Shown one piece after another: positions 1 through 8,922 of a stretch of DNA of 64,000 nucleotides. Both the position numbers and the translations under genes were made by a program. Position 1 is the first letter of the stretch. Each line of letters starts with the position of its first letter. The notes below the pieces were generated by a model that did not search any database, was not told the origin of the DNA, and was given only the letters and a program-made list of their open reading frames with translations. Origin of the DNA: an uncultured Clostridia bacterium (GTDB lineage: Bacteria; Bacillota; Clostridia; Oscillospirales; Acutalibacteraceae). The stretch covers positions 1 through 64,000 of the forward strand of contig CALWVM010000011.1 of the NCBI GenBank assembly GCA_944384985.1, written 5' to 3'.

Positions 1-78
1 AAAGCGGTTCAGCACCGCATTGCCGAACGATCCTGTGCCGCCCGTTATGAGCAGCGTCTTATTTTCGAAAACAGACAT
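1..78 (-). CDS. CapE/FlaA1-like nucleotide-sugar dehydratase/epimerase, 5' end only
   Basis: Only the first 26 codons lie in the window; the rest runs off the left edge. The peptide begins MSVFENKTLLITGGTGSFGN, the glycine-rich Rossmann NAD(P) motif of extended SDR enzymes that act on UDP-GlcNAc. The TGGTGSFG form is typical of the CapE/PseB/WbjB 4,6-dehydratase/5-epimerase group. It is the last visible gene of the polysaccharide operon, 51 bases after the flippase stop, so a role in making a deoxy-amino sugar precursor is likely. The exact product cannot be settled from 26 residues. Confidence 0.75.
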   Translation of the reverse strand, partial: MSVFENKTLLITGGTGSFGNAVLNRF

Positions 79-129
79 GATGGTTTTTCTCCTCATCCGA
101 TTTTATGCAGAATCTGCCGCCTTGCGCGC

Positions 130-1668
130 TTATGTACGCTTCATAAGGTGCAGTGCCGTTAAAACTTTGCGGCACATGCCCCAAACCATATTTTTTTCCG
201 AACGGTTCATACCAAAGGTCAGCATACAGATGCCGTACACCAAAACCATGACCGCGCAGTTGGCGACGAGACCAAGCCAGCCGTAGCGCGAAAGGGCAAG
301 CTGCTTAAATGCGAGCCCCACAACCGCCGAAAGCAGCAGAGATGGCAGGATGCCCTTGCAAAGCCCCGCATAATACTGCGTTAAGCGGATATGGATCTCC
401 TTTTTGAACATGATGTTCATGCAGAGGACGTCGCCGACGGAAAGGGCGATCACCGAACCGATGACCGCGCCGTACAGCGGGTTCCAATGGATCAAAAGGA
501 TCGTCAAAAAGATATTGAGAACGGCGGACACGATTTGGATGACCGCCTGCACACGGTGCTTGTTCATCGCCCAAAGGATCTGGGGGCCGATGCCCTGTAC
601 CAAAGAAAACATCGTGGGGACCATGATCGCGACGGCGACAATGTATCCCTCTGCATAGTCCGCGCCCGCCCAAAGGATCATGAACTGCCTGCCGAATACG
701 GCAAACACCGTAAAGACCATGCCGAGCATCATGAAAATAATTCTGCCGATGCGCACCATTTCGTCCTGCAGGGCCTTTGCGCCCGCGCCTTTTTCGACCA
801 TGCGCACCACGCCCGCCATCAACACGCCCGTGAAATGCCCGCCGATGGTCTTGAAATACTGGATGATCTGCGATCCCGCGCCGTAAACCGCAATGATCGC
901 GGAAGAACTGGCTGCAAAAATTCCCAAAAGGGTGGAATTGGACATGGCATTGATTTGCGTCGCAACCATTTGAAGCAGTACAAACGAGGAATAGGAAACC
1001 GTTTCCTTGATAAATCCGAAATCCACATTTTTGAGTTTTGGACGTATTTTCAGTACAAACAGAACATAGACCGTATATCCGCCGCGGGTCAGCACATTGG
1101 TGAGCAGATAGACAAGCATGACGCCGAAGCTGCTCATACCGAGTTTCAGGGCGACAACGGACAGGGCAACTTTCAGCAGCGCGCAGATGATGCCAAACCC
1201 CTTGGAAACGGAAAATCGCTCATAGGCGATGATCGTATTGGAAAAGCCGGAAGTCCCGAGCGTTACGGCAATCGAGAGAACGGTTAAGACAAGCAGCCGT
1301 CTGCCAATGGCGATCTCCTCGGCAGTCAAGCCCTTAGCAAACACCGTCGGGAATACGCCGATCAACACGGCGCCCGCAACCAAAACGATACCTGCAATGA
1401 TGAGGTAATACACGGTTGCAATGCCGAGGAATTCCTCTTGTTTTTCCTTATTATTTTCCGTACGGAATTTCGCCATATAGCGGATGACCGCATTGCCGAT
1501 TCCGAGATCCAAAAGCGCCAGATATGTTGTGATGGACGTCACAAGCTGATACACACCGTATTCCGACTGTCCGAGCATGCGGATCAGATACGGCGTGAAC
1601 AGCGTGGCGGTGAATACTTCCACAAACATCAGCGCATAGGAATAAATCACGCCGCTTTTTCTGCTCAT
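130..1668 (-). CDS. Polysaccharide flippase (Wzx/MATE-like oligosaccharide translocase)
   Basis: A 512-residue polytopic membrane protein with about 12-14 hydrophobic helices and no soluble domain. It starts MSRKSGVIYSYALMFVEVF and has the early LIRMLGQSEYGVYQL segment typical of O-antigen/teichoic acid flippases of the polysaccharide biosynthesis family. Expected role: moving undecaprenyl-linked repeat units across the cytoplasmic membrane. The reading frame stays open to 1755, but the ATG at 1668 follows a GGAAAGG ribosome site one base after the acetyltransferase stop, so the longer N-terminus is rejected. It pairs with the EpsG-type polymerase in a Wzx/Wzy-type pathway. Confidence 0.9.
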   Translation of the reverse strand: MSRKSGVIYSYALMFVEVFTATLFTPYLIRMLGQSEYGVYQLVTSITTYLALLDLGIGNAVIRYMAKFRTENNKEKQEEFLGIATVYYLIIAGIVLVAGAVLIGVFPTVFAKGLTAEEIAIGRRLLVLTVLSIAVTLGTSGFSNTIIAYERFSVSKGFGIICALLKVALSVVALKLGMSSFGVMLVYLLTNVLTRGGYTVYVLFVLKIRPKLKNVDFGFIKETVSYSSFVLLQMVATQINAMSNSTLLGIFAASSSAIIAVYGAGSQIIQYFKTIGGHFTGVLMAGVVRMVEKGAGAKALQDEMVRIGRIIFMMLGMVFTVFAVFGRQFMILWAGADYAEGYIVAVAIMVPTMFSLVQGIGPQILWAMNKHRVQAVIQIVSAVLNIFLTILLIHWNPLYGAVIGSVIALSVGDVLCMNIMFKKEIHIRLTQYYAGLCKGILPSLLLSAVVGLAFKQLALSRYGWLGLVANCAVMVLVYGICMLTFGMNRSEKNMVWGMCRKVLTALHLMKRT

Positions 1669-1669
1669 A

Positions 1670-2206
1670 TTATGACCTTTCCTTGATGACTTTTGCCGGT
1701 ACGCCGACTGCCACGGAATACGGCGGGATCTCCCCTTTGACAAGGCTTTTCGCACCGATCACCGCACCGTCCCCAATATGGCTGCCTTTGAGTACCGTTA
1801 CATTTGCGGCAAGCCAAACGTCTTTCCCCACCGAAATCGGAGAAGTGCTCTGTTTTTGTTTATACATCGGCGTGCCGAGAGCCATGCCATGGTCGCAATC
1901 AATCAAATAGCATTGCGCCGCAATCATGGTATTGTCCCCGACCGTAATCCCTTCTTTACTCAAGGAGCCGAAAATGGTTCCATTCCCTATCGAGACGTTA
2001 TCCCCGATGGTGATCGGGCCGTCGCCGAAGAACATGACATCCGGATAGATTACGACATTCTTTCCGATGGTTACATTCGGATTGATGGCAATGACGTTTT
2101 TCACCAAAGAAAACTGTTTATGCGGACAATGTATTTTTTTGCGGAATACCGACTTTCGATATACCCGGAAACATTTTTGCAAAATTCTGTCAATCCACAA
2201 AATCAT
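1670..2206 (-). CDS. Left-handed beta-helix acyltransferase (serine acetyltransferase/WcaF-like)
   Basis: 178 residues with imperfect hexapeptide repeats from about residue 40 to 165 (IGKNVVIYPDVMFFGDGPIT, IGDNVSIG, VGDNTMIA, IGDGAVIG). A His-containing loop, IDCDHGM, near residue 105 fits the catalytic histidine of hexapeptide acetyltransferases. Probable job: O- or N-acetylation of a sugar in the repeat unit, using acetyl-CoA in the cytoplasm. The start overlaps the upstream glycosyltransferase stop by four bases, so the two are probably translationally coupled. Acyl donor and acceptor cannot be read from the sequence. Confidence 0.85.
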   Translation of the reverse strand: MILWIDRILQKCFRVYRKSVFRKKIHCPHKQFSLVKNVIAINPNVTIGKNVVIYPDVMFFGDGPITIGDNVSIGNGTIFGSLSKEGITVGDNTMIAAQCYLIDCDHGMALGTPMYKQKQSTSPISVGKDVWLAANVTVLKGSHIGDGAVIGAKSLVKGEIPPYSVAVGVPAKVIKERS

Positions 2207-3348
2207 TGTACAACCTCCAACAAACTTCGAACCTGTGCCACAAACTTCTCGTCCAATGCACGAATCACCGCTCGACTGTCGTAAGGCGCAGTCATATCCA
2301 CTTTTTTGATTGCCTCAGCAACGGCCTGAGGCGTTTGCTCATTATAGTAAGAAATCAAATCAGATACGGCTGCCCGTTCAATAGCGGGAATTCGAATGCT
2401 CACGACACGAAGGCCATTCGCCATGTAGGAAAGAATTTTACTTGGAAAGGAGGTGTTGTTAAAGCCTGCGTCCGGATTTTGTGTACTCATGCCGATTTGG
2501 CAACTTTGCAGGAAACGTATATATTTCTCTCCGGAAAGCAACCCGTCATAGGTTACTTTTGCATGACTTTTTTTAGAGACTTCAGAAACGGTTTGTTTCA
2601 TGTTTTCTACGTCTTTATTTGAACCAAACCCTATAATATGGACATGAAAATTCTCAGGCAAGAATGCTGCAGCAGCGGCAGCAGCAGTAGCGCCGCCTTT
2701 TCGGGGATCAAAGGTGCCCGCGTAAACCACATGGATCTTATCGTCGCCGAAGGTGCAGTGCCGGTCCGGCTCCACCTGATAAGTGCCGTAAATTATACAA
2801 TGTGGTTTGTTCTCCGGATTCAGCTTTTCGTTGAGCAGTTCCGTCGGGAAGATATACGCGTCCGCTTTTTCGAACAGGCTGTGCTCCTGTTTACGCGCCT
2901 TTTCGCTGCCGCTCACATCGGCGTAGATCTCCTCCACCTCCAACACCAGCCGAAAGCCTTTGAGCCTTTTGAGAAACCGTACGGTGCGCGCATAGGCGAG
3001 CGAATGGTACACAAGCAGCGTATCCGCTTTGCCGACGTGCCGCAGCAGGTACCGAAACACCTGCCAAGCGCTATACAGGGTACTGCACACACGGTGCAGC
3101 TTATTGCCCCACGGAAGCGTCTTGAACAGATACAGGCGGCTTTTCTCGCCGATTTCTACGGTCTTTGCGGCATACTTTTGCGCATTCAGCGTTTGCGAAG
3201 CAGAAATCAACTCCACACAAAAGCCCGCGCGCTCCAGCGCCGAAACGATATAGGTCATTTTGTTGCTGGCGGCAAGCACATAATTGCGGTTCTCGCTCTG
3301 ATTCGCTTCCGTATCATAGTACCCAAGGTAATATATCGTTTGCGCCAT
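2203..3348 (-). CDS. GT-B fold glycosyltransferase (family 4-like)
   Basis: 381 residues. The C-terminal half carries the donor-binding pattern of GT4-type enzymes: HVVYAGTFDPRKGG near residue 205, an HIIGFGS strand, and a late FPSKILSYMANGLRVVS segment where GT4 enzymes have their PSK/EALA region. The N-terminus has an NxxxAASNKMTYI stretch of an open glycosyltransferase cleft. It should transfer one sugar of the capsule repeat unit from a nucleotide-sugar donor on the cytoplasmic face. Donor and acceptor are unknown. Confidence 0.8.
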   Translation of the reverse strand: MAQTIYYLGYYDTEANQSENRNYVLAASNKMTYIVSALERAGFCVELISASQTLNAQKYAAKTVEIGEKSRLYLFKTLPWGNKLHRVCSTLYSAWQVFRYLLRHVGKADTLLVYHSLAYARTVRFLKRLKGFRLVLEVEEIYADVSGSEKARKQEHSLFEKADAYIFPTELLNEKLNPENKPHCIIYGTYQVEPDRHCTFGDDKIHVVYAGTFDPRKGGATAAAAAAAFLPENFHVHIIGFGSNKDVENMKQTVSEVSKKSHAKVTYDGLLSGEKYIRFLQSCQIGMSTQNPDAGFNNTSFPSKILSYMANGLRVVSIRIPAIERAAVSDLISYYNEQTPQAVAEAIKKVDMTAPYDSRAVIRALDEKFVAQVRSLLEVVQ

Positions 3349-3403
3349 GTCTATTTACTCCTGCCATTAAACACCGTTTTTCGTTTAAACCCGCATTTTT
3401 CGT

Positions 3404-4486
3404 TTATCGGAAAACGTATTCTGCGATATTGCTGTTCTGTGCGATAAAGTAATAGCCGCTCAAAGCCAGCGCGACGCCGCCGGTCTTAAAGCGAGTAACG
3501 GAACGCTCCTCTGTGTAGCAAGAGCACGCATCTGCAATCATCAAAAGATCGAATATCGAAAAATACATGGAGATGCGGAAAAATTCCGCGACCTGCACTG
3601 TGGCAAGGATCCGCATAAAAAACGCCACAAAAGACAGATTGCACAAATTCGGATCCTTTCGATTTGTTCGGTTGGAATACAGAATGCACACGCAGAACAG
3701 CCATATGCACCCGGCAATCAGCACACCCGTCCAGTTCAGCCCGCTGCCTTCCTCCAAATAATACGCATACGATTCGTCCGTGCCCGTCAGCTGCAAATAC
3801 AGCCTTGTAAGCGGCGCTGCGTTGAGCAGCACAACCACACCCCCTGCCGCCAAAAACAGAAGGTTGCGCGGGCGCAGCTTCAGGCGGTAAATCGGATAAG
3901 CTGTCAAAAAGATCAGCGCAGTGCTGTGGAACAGCGCAGCAAGCACTACTAAAATCAAAAAGCGGAAAAAGTGTTTGTCTTTCAAATGCGGATAGGCAAA
4001 GAACAAGATCCCGAGCGCCAAAGCCTGCCGCAGACCGCTTAGCGAAAAGCCGAACAGGTCAAGCGCCAAAAATACGACAAGGCTCAACGCCGGATTGGTG
4101 GAATGATACATCAGAAGCCGGTACAGCCCACATACGAAAACAAAGGCGATCAGCGTTTTCCATGCATAAAAATCGAAGCCAATCTTGCTGAGCAAAAGTC
4201 CTGTAAAATGGTAAATCGGGTCTTTGTAGTTCCCCATATTGCGCACAAACGACGACACGCTGACGTGCCGCAGTTCATTGAAACGGTCGGCATACTGCAT
4301 CAGATCTCCGTTGGAATGCAGGTCCTGTAATGCGTAGACCAAAAACAGCAGCCCACATACAAACAGCAGCGTCAGCCGCTCCGCCGTAAAAAACGGTTTT
4401 TTGCCGGGAAGCCGCCGCTGCCGCGGGCGCAAGACGGCTGCTACAGCCGCACACAAAACCAGAAAACCAATCAAATAAAACAGCAT
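3404..4486 (-). CDS. EpsG-family polysaccharide polymerase (Wzy-like)
   Basis: A 360-residue polytopic membrane protein with about ten hydrophobic helices. It contains an early HSNGDLMQYADRF loop, a central SGLRQALALGILFFAYP segment and FHSTALIF. The arrangement D..YADRF, then R-Q-x-x-A-x-x-I, then H-S/T is characteristic of the EpsG family. Expected role: polymerising lipid-linked repeat units on the outer face of the membrane. It lies among glycosyltransferases in the same operon, 55 bases upstream of the next gene, which fits a Wzy-dependent pathway. Confidence 0.85.
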   Translation of the reverse strand: MLFYLIGFLVLCAAVAAVLRPRQRRLPGKKPFFTAERLTLLFVCGLLFLVYALQDLHSNGDLMQYADRFNELRHVSVSSFVRNMGNYKDPIYHFTGLLLSKIGFDFYAWKTLIAFVFVCGLYRLLMYHSTNPALSLVVFLALDLFGFSLSGLRQALALGILFFAYPHLKDKHFFRFLILVVLAALFHSTALIFLTAYPIYRLKLRPRNLLFLAAGGVVVLLNAAPLTRLYLQLTGTDESYAYYLEEGSGLNWTGVLIAGCIWLFCVCILYSNRTNRKDPNLCNLSFVAFFMRILATVQVAEFFRISMYFSIFDLLMIADACSCYTEERSVTRFKTGGVALALSGYYFIAQNSNIAEYVFR

Positions 4487-4501
4487 GGGATCCTTTTCAC
4501 C

Positions 4502-5719
4502 TCAATGCATGGCGCACAGCGTTTCAAACAGCTGCACATACTGCCGCATATTTTCCTCTAAGCGAAAGTTTTGCAGGGCGAACGCGCGGCAGCGTTCGGT
4601 AAACGCCGCTTTCCCCGCCGCAAGGACGGTTTGCACACATTTTGCGAGAGCATCCGCATCGCCCGCCGGCGCTACTGCGCCGCACCCCTCGCCCACAAGC
4701 TCCGGATTCGCCGTGGAATCAAAGCAGACCGCCGGCGTACCGCAGGAAAGCGCCTCCGCCGTGACCTTGCCGAACGTCTCCTCCAAAGACGGCTGCACGA
4801 ACACATCCGCCATGGAATATAACGCCGCAAGCTCTTTCGTGTCGTTGGTTGCGGGGATGTGCCGGATATGCGGGTCGGTAAGCTGTTCTTGCGGCGCATT
4901 GCCCACCAAAAGCAGGACCTGCTCCTTTGTCAGGCGCTCTGCAAGCCGCAAAACGGCATCCAGGCCCTTTGCCTTGGACCAGCCGCTTGCTACACACAGC
5001 AAAACCTGCTTGTTTTGCAGACCCATTTGCGCGCGCAGCGCCGTTGTATCCTGTGGAACAAAGAGGTCGGTGTCCACCCAATTATAGATTCTTTGGATCA
5101 CTTTTGCATTTTGAAACACCGGCGCTTTTTGGGCTTCACCCGTCAGCCAGTCGGAAACGCCGACGACGCCGAGGCGCGGGATCGCACCGAACAGCGTCTT
5201 TTTATCCGCCAACATTTCCGCGGTCTTGTCGAAAAACCAGCTTGTGTTGTATTTCTTCAGCGCGGGACAATCCCCGCACCGCTCCTGCCATTTGTAGCAG
5301 CCCGCCACGGTATAGTGACAGCATTTGCCTGTATAGAACCAGCAATCGTGCAGCACAGCTACCGTCGCAATGTCTTTTTCGGCAAGATAGCCGAGCAGCA
5401 TGGGCAGATGGATATAATTCGCATGCAGATTGCGCAGCACAACCACATCCGGCGCGAATTCATCTGTAAAGCTTAACAGCTTACGGGTTGCAGCTTTGGA
5501 AAAATACCCCTGTTTTCCGGAAACACGAGACAACAGCCCGTGGAGTTTCGTGTCCATTTTAGAACCGATTTGATATTCGAATTCGGGATGGTCTGACGGC
5601 CCAACGGAATAGGCAACGGCACAAGTATGCCCTTCGCGCCGCAGAAAGTCCGCCATTTCAGAGGTGGTTCTGCCGGTGCTCGCGATTTTGTTGACCGCGT
5701 TGATCTGTAATACCTTCAA
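4502..5719 (-). CDS. Family 4 glycosyltransferase with Cys-rich N-terminal insert (WcaC-like)
   Basis: 405 residues, GT-B fold. The N-terminus MKVLQINAVNKIASTGR and the HDCWFYTGKC segment with five further cysteines (about residues 125-155, ending CGDCP) match a known GT4 subgroup whose members carry such a possible metal-binding insert. The C-terminal donor domain has VASGWSKAKGLD and a PSLEETFGKVTAEALSCGTP box with the E-x7-E signature. It probably adds a repeat-unit sugar. The stop overlaps the start region of the next upstream gene by four bases, suggesting coupled translation. Confidence 0.85.
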   Translation of the reverse strand: MKVLQINAVNKIASTGRTTSEMADFLRREGHTCAVAYSVGPSDHPEFEYQIGSKMDTKLHGLLSRVSGKQGYFSKAATRKLLSFTDEFAPDVVVLRNLHANYIHLPMLLGYLAEKDIATVAVLHDCWFYTGKCCHYTVAGCYKWQERCGDCPALKKYNTSWFFDKTAEMLADKKTLFGAIPRLGVVGVSDWLTGEAQKAPVFQNAKVIQRIYNWVDTDLFVPQDTTALRAQMGLQNKQVLLCVASGWSKAKGLDAVLRLAERLTKEQVLLLVGNAPQEQLTDPHIRHIPATNDTKELAALYSMADVFVQPSLEETFGKVTAEALSCGTPAVCFDSTANPELVGEGCGAVAPAGDADALAKCVQTVLAAGKAAFTERCRAFALQNFRLEENMRQYVQLFETLCAMH

Positions 5720-6999
5720 GCCCGTTCTTCCTTTACGATTTTTGAGAGATCCGCTTGCAGCATTTGCTGCATTGCGGTCTTGTCGTGATGCGCCTTGCCA
5801 CAGGCATAGGCTTTTTCTGACAAGGCGTCCAGCTTGTCATGATCTTCTGTCACCGATTCCAGCGCGCGACAGATCTCCTCAACGGACTGCGCCACCAGCG
5901 CACAGTCGTTTGCTGCCAAATGCTCTATGGAAGCAATACCGCGCGGTCCGACCGCCAAGATCGGGCGCGCCGCCTTGAAGTAGTCCACAAGCTTTGTGGA
6001 AAAGGACTGCCGCACCAAAAGGCGGTTTTTGCGGTCAAACGCCTCCACATGCACAAGCATATCCGCGTCAGATTGAATACGCGGGATCTCACTTGCGGGG
6101 ACGGCGCCCATCAAAAAGGAAGAGCCGTCGATATCGAGCGCCTCCCGCATTTTGTGCGTCAGGGGCGTCGCCGTATAAATGCGCAGCTGCGCGCGCACGC
6201 CGTCACGGTTGACAGTTTTCAGCGCCTTTGCAATCATGGCAAGGCTTTTCCAGCGATTGGTCCCGATATTGCCGGTAAAGACGATTTGCAAGGGCGTGTT
6301 GTAGGCGGCTTTCACGGGTGGGTCGCCTGAAAAATCCGCCGATTTTGTAAGCACCTTACAGGATATGCCGAAAGCTTTTTCATAATCGCGCTTTTGTACG
6401 TCGGAGATCACATACATCTGCGCGGCTTTTTTCACCGTTGCGCGCATATAAATGCGGTTGATATGCCGGTTCAGACGGCAAAGCGGCGAAACCAGGCCCA
6501 TTTTAAGCGTATAATTGTTATCCCATGCATAAAGAATCAACGGTTTTTGCACATATGCCTGAATATGGCAGATCAATCTGTTCAGCGGCACAGAATCCGA
6601 AAGGACCGTAAACAGGATGTCCGGCTTACATTCGTCCAAAAAGGCGTGCAGCGCGTCCGACTTCCAGTACGGCAGCGCCCACAAAAGCGCCTGTCCCCAA
6701 AAGAAAACCGTGTACCGTTTTTTTCGGGCGAACGTTACGAGCTTATCCGGGTGCGCATCTGTCTGCACGCCGCGTTCCTCGACCCGTCTGCCGGCCGTAT
6801 CCGTTTTGTGCAGCAGCTTTTTGACCAGCATTTTTTCGCTGATTTGAAATGCATTTTGAACACGGGCGTCCGGCGCGCCGCCTTTGGTATATACACTGGA
6901 AAATTCCGCATCCGGAAGCCCTTCCAGTACGTTCAAAAACGTATTGCCGATGCTAACGCCTTTATGGATCGGCGACATGGAAATAAAAAGAATTTTCAA
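5716..6999 (-). CDS. Glycosyltransferase (GT-B type)
   Basis: 427 residues. The N-terminus MKILFISMSPIHKGVSIGNT resembles glycosyltransferases of O-antigen and capsule loci. The C-terminal half has IVFTGNIGTNRWKSL near residue 240 and a KLVDYFKAARPILAVGPRG region where GT4-like enzymes bind the nucleotide. It lacks a clean E-x7-E box, so subfamily placement is uncertain. Its start is 58 bases downstream of the TupA-like gene and its end overlaps the WcaC-like gene. The transferred sugar is unknown. Confidence 0.75.
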   Translation of the reverse strand: MKILFISMSPIHKGVSIGNTFLNVLEGLPDAEFSSVYTKGGAPDARVQNAFQISEKMLVKKLLHKTDTAGRRVEERGVQTDAHPDKLVTFARKKRYTVFFWGQALLWALPYWKSDALHAFLDECKPDILFTVLSDSVPLNRLICHIQAYVQKPLILYAWDNNYTLKMGLVSPLCRLNRHINRIYMRATVKKAAQMYVISDVQKRDYEKAFGISCKVLTKSADFSGDPPVKAAYNTPLQIVFTGNIGTNRWKSLAMIAKALKTVNRDGVRAQLRIYTATPLTHKMREALDIDGSSFLMGAVPASEIPRIQSDADMLVHVEAFDRKNRLLVRQSFSTKLVDYFKAARPILAVGPRGIASIEHLAANDCALVAQSVEEICRALESVTEDHDKLDALSEKAYACGKAHHDKTAMQQMLQADLSKIVKEERA

Positions 7000-7057
7000 A
7001 AGCTGTTCCCTCTTTCCAAATCCGTAAAAGCCGCGCCGTACTTACAACAGACCGCTT

Positions 7058-7942
7058 TTATGTATCCAGCTTGAGCAGGTTCCCAAGATCTTTTTCCCAA
7101 TGCGGCGGATAAAACAAGTAGAACCCGCCGCCGTGGAAAAAGGTAAATTCGCCGAAATAGACTCTGCCGCCGATTTCGTACAGATCGATGCGGACAAATT
7201 CCATACCTTGGCTTAAGGTCTCGGCAAGGGATTTCATCTCTTCAAAGCAGGACGGCTTTTGGATTTCCTTGCCGGACTGCTCGTGAATATTGACAATATC
7301 CAAATGCTGAAAATCCATATCGAAAAAGTCGAACCGGACGTCGGTCGCGCGGTCCGTCGCCACAAACATCAATTTGGGTTTGCCGTGAAAGCAGAAGAAC
7401 TTATAGTCGTTGATCCCGCTGCCGTCCGGCGCTTCCATGAACGCCTCCGCCATGATTTTAGGCTTTACTTCCTTGTATGGATACTCCCGTCCCAAACAAT
7501 AGGCATTGAGCGCCATTCTGCGCTCAAAAAAAGATTTAAGCGCCGCTTTATCCATTTGGGATTTATCTGTGATCAGCTTGACGCTGCCTGAATCGTGGTT
7601 GCATTTCAGAACGAATTTGTCGGGAAGCGCGTCAAAATCGATGGCATCGAAGCTGTCCCACGCGCCAAGCAGCGGAAACAGGTATTCTTCCCCGATCGTA
7701 TCCCGAATGTGATCCCGCACCGCCAGCTTGTCCACCAGCTGCGTGTATTCGGGATGGATGTGATGCAGCTTCAGCCAATTCAGCTTTTCGTTAAAGCCCA
7801 CAGGATTTTTCAAATGCAGCGTCTGGCCGGTCTTGATGCGGTACACGAACTTTAAGTACGGCGCAGAAGGGACAAACGACAGCAGCTTGATCAACTGCAA
7901 ACGAAGCTCGCGATTTTTGATCAGTTTCTTATAATCCAACAC
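7058..7942 (-). CDS. TupA-like ATP-grasp protein
   Basis: 294 residues. The segments FNEKLNWLKLHH (about 50-62), YTQLVDKLAVRDHI, DKFVLKCNHDSGS (about 110) and the C-terminal VRIDLYEIGGRVYFGEFTF are the recognisable core of TupA-like ATP-grasp proteins. The founding member takes part in teichuronopeptide synthesis, which suggests ATP-dependent attachment of an amino acid to a uronic acid. That fits this operon, which also encodes a UDP-HexNAc dehydrogenase able to supply a uronic acid. The amidation role is inference; many family members are listed only as capsule proteins. Confidence 0.8.
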   Translation of the reverse strand: MLDYKKLIKNRELRLQLIKLLSFVPSAPYLKFVYRIKTGQTLHLKNPVGFNEKLNWLKLHHIHPEYTQLVDKLAVRDHIRDTIGEEYLFPLLGAWDSFDAIDFDALPDKFVLKCNHDSGSVKLITDKSQMDKAALKSFFERRMALNAYCLGREYPYKEVKPKIMAEAFMEAPDGSGINDYKFFCFHGKPKLMFVATDRATDVRFDFFDMDFQHLDIVNIHEQSGKEIQKPSCFEEMKSLAETLSQGMEFVRIDLYEIGGRVYFGEFTFFHGGGFYLFYPPHWEKDLGNLLKLDT

Positions 7943-7945
7943 AGC

Positions 7946-8920
7946 TTACAGATTCTCCTTATACCATTCGATGGCAAGCTTGATGCCGTCCTCGAAGCTG
8001 TAATCGGGGTCGTAGCCGAGAAGCTTTCGCGCTTTGGAGATGTCGGCGTTCGAGTGCTTGATGTCGCCTTTGCGGTCGGGACCGAAGTTGGGTTCCACGT
8101 TGACGCCGAGCGCCTTTGTGAGTCCATGGTAAATGTCAATGAGGTATTCACGCCCGCCGTAGGCGATATTGAACGCCTCGCCCGCCGCCTCGTGCGGGGC
8201 AAGACAAGCTTTCAGGTTTGCTTCAATGACATTGTCGATATAGGTAAAGTCGCGGCTCTGTTTGCCGTCGCCGTTGATGGTCGGCACCTCGCCGTGCATC
8301 AGCTGCTTTAAGAATTTCGGGATGACCGCCGCATAGGCGCCGTCCGGGTCCTGCCGGCGGCCGAACACGTTGAAATACCGCATCCCGTAGGTATCCAGCC
8401 CGTAAAACTTCGTATACAGCTTCGCCCATTCCTCGTCGCAGCGTTTGGTGAGCGCATAAGGGGAAAGCAGGTTGCCCTCGCGCCCTTCGGTCTTGGGCAG
8501 ATTCGGCTCGTCGCCGTATACGGAGGAGCTTGAAGCGTAAACGAATTTTTTCACGCCCTTCTGCCGTGCGGCTTCGAGCATGTTAAGCGTGCCGTCAATA
8601 TTATTTTCGCAGTAAAACTGCGGCATCTCCAGCGAACGCGGCACACTGCCCCACGCCGCCTGGTGCAGCACATAGTCTACGCCCTCGCAGGCGTCCATGC
8701 ACGTTTGCGGGTCTTTGATGTCCCCTTTGATGAACGTGTAATCGGGATTGTCTGCAAACAAGTCCACATTCGCCTGTTTGCCTGTAGAAAGGTCGTCCAG
8801 CGCCTTTACCTTACAGCCCTTTTCCAAAATGGCTTCGCACAGGTTCGAGCCGATAAAACCCGCCGCACCCGTAACGAGAAAGGTTGTATCCTTTGGGAAC
8901 TCCAGTTCACGATAGCCCAT
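7946..8920 (-). CDS. UDP-N-acetylhexosamine 4-epimerase (WbpP/TviC-like extended SDR)
   Basis: 324 residues. It has the NAD motif VTGAAGFIGSNL near residue 17, VLHQAAWGSVPRS, the catalytic SSSSVYGDEPNLPK serine and the Y-x3-K pair in SPYALTKRCDE. GMRYFNVFGRRQDPDGAYAA is typical of the WbpP/TviC group, which interconverts UDP-GlcNAc(A) and UDP-GalNAc(A). The ATG at 8920 has GGAGG eight bases upstream; the in-frame TTG at 8935 has no such site and was rejected. It sits just after the nucleotide-sugar dehydrogenase, the same pairing as TviB/TviC for UDP-GalNAcA. Confidence 0.9.
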   Translation of the reverse strand: MGYRELEFPKDTTFLVTGAAGFIGSNLCEAILEKGCKVKALDDLSTGKQANVDLFADNPDYTFIKGDIKDPQTCMDACEGVDYVLHQAAWGSVPRSLEMPQFYCENNIDGTLNMLEAARQKGVKKFVYASSSSVYGDEPNLPKTEGREGNLLSPYALTKRCDEEWAKLYTKFYGLDTYGMRYFNVFGRRQDPDGAYAAVIPKFLKQLMHGEVPTINGDGKQSRDFTYIDNVIEANLKACLAPHEAAGEAFNIAYGGREYLIDIYHGLTKALGVNVEPNFGPDRKGDIKHSNADISKARKLLGYDPDYSFEDGIKLAIEWYKENL

Positions 8921-8922
8921 GC

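Noticed and set aside
4502-5719. Cys-rich insert of the WcaC-like glycosyltransferase as a novel feature
   Set aside because: The HD-x-W-x2-TG-x-C ... CGDCP pattern is already common in this glycosyltransferase subgroup.
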